Shown here: positions 62,259 through 64,000 of the stretch, piece after piece
Layout of the letters: each line of letters begins with the position of its first letter
Position numbering within the stretch: the stretch's first letter is position 1
NCBI RefSeq assembly: GCF_017894365.1
Contig: NZ_CP059467.1
Coordinates: 62,001 to 126,000 of the forward strand
From: Aromatoleum bremense
GTDB taxonomy: Bacteria; Pseudomonadota; Gammaproteobacteria; Burkholderiales; Rhodocyclaceae
Length of the DNA: 64,000 nucleotides
Direction: 5' to 3'
Program-made: the position numbers and the translations under genes
Notes under the pieces: generated by a model
Seen by the model: the letters and a program-made list of their open reading frames with translations, nothing else
Database searches by the model: none
Told to the model about the DNA's origin: nothing

Positions 62259-62677
62259 AGCGCGCCGACATCATCGCCACGCGGGCGTTACCGCTGCTGG
62301 CCATGCTCGCCGCGGGGCCCGGCCACGCCCAGGAACACGTCGAGGTTTTTCAGCTTTCCACGCAACAGGTTCGCGGCGCCCACGGCGCCACCGTTCATTA
62401 CGTGGATGGCATCGAACGCGTGACGAAGGCGCTGTCGGCCGGCTTGCCGGCCTCGCCGCAGCAGGCGGCCGCGCTTGCCAGGGAACGCTTCGCGGCGCTG
62501 TCCGGCGCAGACCGGCAGGGCATCGAGGCCGGCGCGCGGGCGCTGGATCTCGCCACGCGTTACCGGTTGACGAAGGTGCCGGCGATCGTCTTCGATCAAC
62601 GCGCGGTGGTCTATGGCGTGCCCGACGTGGAAGCGGCACGAACGACGTACCGCGCGTGGCGTGCGCGCGGTTATTGA
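62255..62677 (+). CDS. TIGR03757 (PFL_4709-like) conjugation protein
   Basis: A 140-residue exported protein (signal ALPLLAMLAAGPGHAQE). The mature part has the thioredoxin-like TrbC/TraW-type arrangement: VEVFQLSTQQVRGAHGATVH, then VDGIERVTKALSAGLP and YRLTKVPAIVFDQRAVVYGV. It precedes TIGR03756 as in other PFGI-1 elements. Confidence 0.82.
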   Translation: MKRADIIATRALPLLAMLAAGPGHAQEHVEVFQLSTQQVRGAHGATVHYVDGIERVTKALSAGLPASPQQAAALARERFAALSGADRQGIEAGARALDLATRYRLTKVPAIVFDQRAVVYGVPDVEAARTTYRAWRARGY

Positions 62678-62695
62678 CGGGCGAGGCGCGTCGAG

Positions 62696-63703
62696 ATGAC
62701 CTTCCATCGCTGCCCGCCAACCCCTGCCCTGCGGGCCCTCCTGGGCACTGCGGTGCTTGCCCATATGCCGCTGTCCGCCGCCATGGAAGTTACGACCACC
62801 GCGGCGCTGCTCGCGCAGGCGATCGCCAGTTACCCCGTGTGCGCGTTCTGGCATATCTCCGGCATCTGCTTCTGGCTCTTCTGTACGCCGTTCGGATGCG
62901 ACATCAAGGCTTCGACCCGGTTCAGCCACTTCGCCCCCGAACTCGTGGTGAGTACCTACCACGACGTTGCGACCCATCCGTGGCCCGAGATCGGCGTCCC
63001 GCTTGCCGCGGCGACGTCGGGCACCCTCGGTGCGCTGCTCGGGAAGACCCTGTCGGACAGTGCCGGAACGCGATCGCGGGCGGACCGCACGGACAAGAAC
63101 CGGCGCTTTCGCGATGCCGATGCCATCGGCCACCCGGCAACGCACATCGGCCCCTGCCTGACCGCCGTCAGCCCCTTCGTGCCCTACTTCATGTCCACGT
63201 TGGACGCGCTGGTGTGGCGCTCCTATCTCCCGGCCGAGTTGCTGTTCCCGGCCTCGTGGATCCCCGGCATGCGCGAGGTTGGCCTGTGGCCGGCCAACAC
63301 CTGGGGCAACGTGTATCCGCGAATCGGCGAGGTGGTGCAGCAGCACGAGGTGAAGGGTGCGGCGGTCCTGTCGCAGCGCATCGCCGATTTCGTCACCCGG
63401 CCCGGACAACCGCACGTCTACGCGTACGTGTCGTCCGGCGCGCTGGCGGTGCGTGGCAACCAGCTCGTCTGGGATCCGCCCCCCGCGACGGAGATGAATC
63501 CGATGGGTGGCCTGTGGCAGATGAATGTCGCCATACCCACCAATTGCCTCGTCTTCGGCCTGAACGACACGGCGAGCCCGCTCTCGTACGGCGATGCCAT
63601 GACGACGAATTCGGGGAGCTACGCCTTCACACTGTGGCGGCCCTATGCCTGCTGCGGAATCAGGGGCGTCTTCATCGGCGACATCCAGTTCGGACTGTGG
63701 TGA
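62696..63703 (+). CDS. TIGR03756 (PFL_4710-like) conjugation protein, TraU-like
   Basis: A 335-residue exported protein. After the signal (LRALLGTAVLAHMPLSAAME) comes YPVCAFWHISGICFWLFCTP, then FGCDIKASTRFSHFAPELVV and VVSTYHDVATHPWPE, the cysteine-rich TraU signature. Later segments include PYFMSTLDALVWRSYLPAEL and a Cys pair near the end (YACCGIRGVFIGDIQFGLW). The many cysteines explain the DsbC-like gene nearby. Confidence 0.86.
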   Translation: MTFHRCPPTPALRALLGTAVLAHMPLSAAMEVTTTAALLAQAIASYPVCAFWHISGICFWLFCTPFGCDIKASTRFSHFAPELVVSTYHDVATHPWPEIGVPLAAATSGTLGALLGKTLSDSAGTRSRADRTDKNRRFRDADAIGHPATHIGPCLTAVSPFVPYFMSTLDALVWRSYLPAELLFPASWIPGMREVGLWPANTWGNVYPRIGEVVQQHEVKGAAVLSQRIADFVTRPGQPHVYAYVSSGALAVRGNQLVWDPPPATEMNPMGGLWQMNVAIPTNCLVFGLNDTASPLSYGDAMTTNSGSYAFTLWRPYACCGIRGVFIGDIQFGLW

Positions 63704-63707
63704 TGAC

Positions 63708-64000
63708 ATGAACCCTGCCCTGTTCCTTTCCCTTGCCGTGGGTTTCGCGACCCCCGTCTGGTCGGCGGAGCCCCCCGTCATGCCGGCAACCGTCATCCAT
63801 GACGGCGGCGGTGTATCGCTGGCCCCCTATCTGGCGGGTGACGAGGGGAGCGCCCGCGAGATGCCCCCCTCACAGCAGCCCGCCGCGCCACCGCAAACGC
63901 CCGCCGTACGGGCATTTCCGGTCGCCTCGACAAGGGCCGGACCCGGGCGACTGTTGCACAACCCGATGCCGGCCAGGCTGCCGGGCGGACCGGGCACGCC
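63708..64000 (+). CDS. TIGR03765-like conjugation protein, N-terminal part (cut by window edge)
   Basis: The first 97 residues of an exported protein: signal MNPALFLSLAVGFATPVWSA, then VIHDGGGVSLAPYLAG and a Pro-rich region with VRAFPVASTRAGPGRLL. The VxxDxGxxxxLAPYL pattern resembles TIGR03765 (PFL_4695-like), which normally lies between the transglycosylase and traD but is missing there in this element. The rest of the gene is outside the window, so the call is tentative. Confidence 0.5.
   Translation, partial: MNPALFLSLAVGFATPVWSAEPPVMPATVIHDGGGVSLAPYLAGDEGSAREMPPSQQPAAPPQTPAVRAFPVASTRAGPGRLLHNPMPARLPGGPGT

Noticed and set aside
1..64000. Integrase, att sites, tRNA or rRNA genes
   Set aside because: None was found by inspection on either strand; if the element integrates, those parts are outside the window.

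Overview
The window reads as part of a large, GC-rich mobile element from a proteobacterium, most likely a betaproteobacterium (inferred from gene families and base composition, not proven). The backbone combines two traditions. The transfer genes (pilL-like to a TIGR03765-like gene, plus a MobH relaxase), the ParA/ParB/DUF2857/TIGR03761/SSB block and the DUF3275/DUF3577/DUF6094 block are typical of PFGI-1/pKLC102-class integrative conjugative elements. There is also a RepA-type initiator followed by six iterons and DnaA boxes, as in a plasmid. No integrase, attachment site, tRNA or rRNA is visible, so a conjugative plasmid with ICE-type modules is the simplest reading.

Layout. 1-4458: a type III CBASS anti-phage operon (divergent capW repressor cut by the window edge, CD-NTase, HORMA, TRIP13-like ATPase, an unusual SLOG plus deoxyribosyltransferase/TIR-like effector, DEDDh exonuclease). 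5102-5335: a KorA/TrfB-like repressor. 5391-13323, minus strand: an SF2 helicase, several uncharacterised proteins, a DUF6094 methyltransferase, DUF3275 and DUF3577, with structured leaders between them. 14063-15871: a small gene, repA and the iteron origin. 16728-34128, plus strand: a DISARM-like defence operon with a 2245-residue ATPase, a DrmE-like protein, drmA split by an IS256-family insertion, drmB and drmC, but no methyltransferase. 34152-34313: a small IS21-like inverted-repeat element. 34582-40352, minus strand: SSB, DUF3158-like, TIGR03761, a winged-helix protein, DUF2857, ParB, ParA. 40558-43178, minus strand: MobH relaxase and a companion. 43190-43774: a divergent, hairpin-rich region that is a candidate oriT. 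43775-64000, plus strand: the type IV secretion operon, running off the right edge.

How it works together. RepA with iterons and ParAB would maintain the element. MobH, TraD, the VirB4-like ATPase and the TIGR037xx proteins form the conjugation apparatus. The cargo is anti-phage defence: CBASS (nucleotide-signalling abortive infection) and a DISARM variant probably damaged by the IS, although exact excision would restore its frame.

The two most novel-looking signals are (i) the methylase-less DISARM-like operon led by a giant ATPase, and (ii) a four-copy leader element upstream of minus-strand backbone genes, whose stem, and in one copy the predicted pseudoknot, show compensatory base changes.
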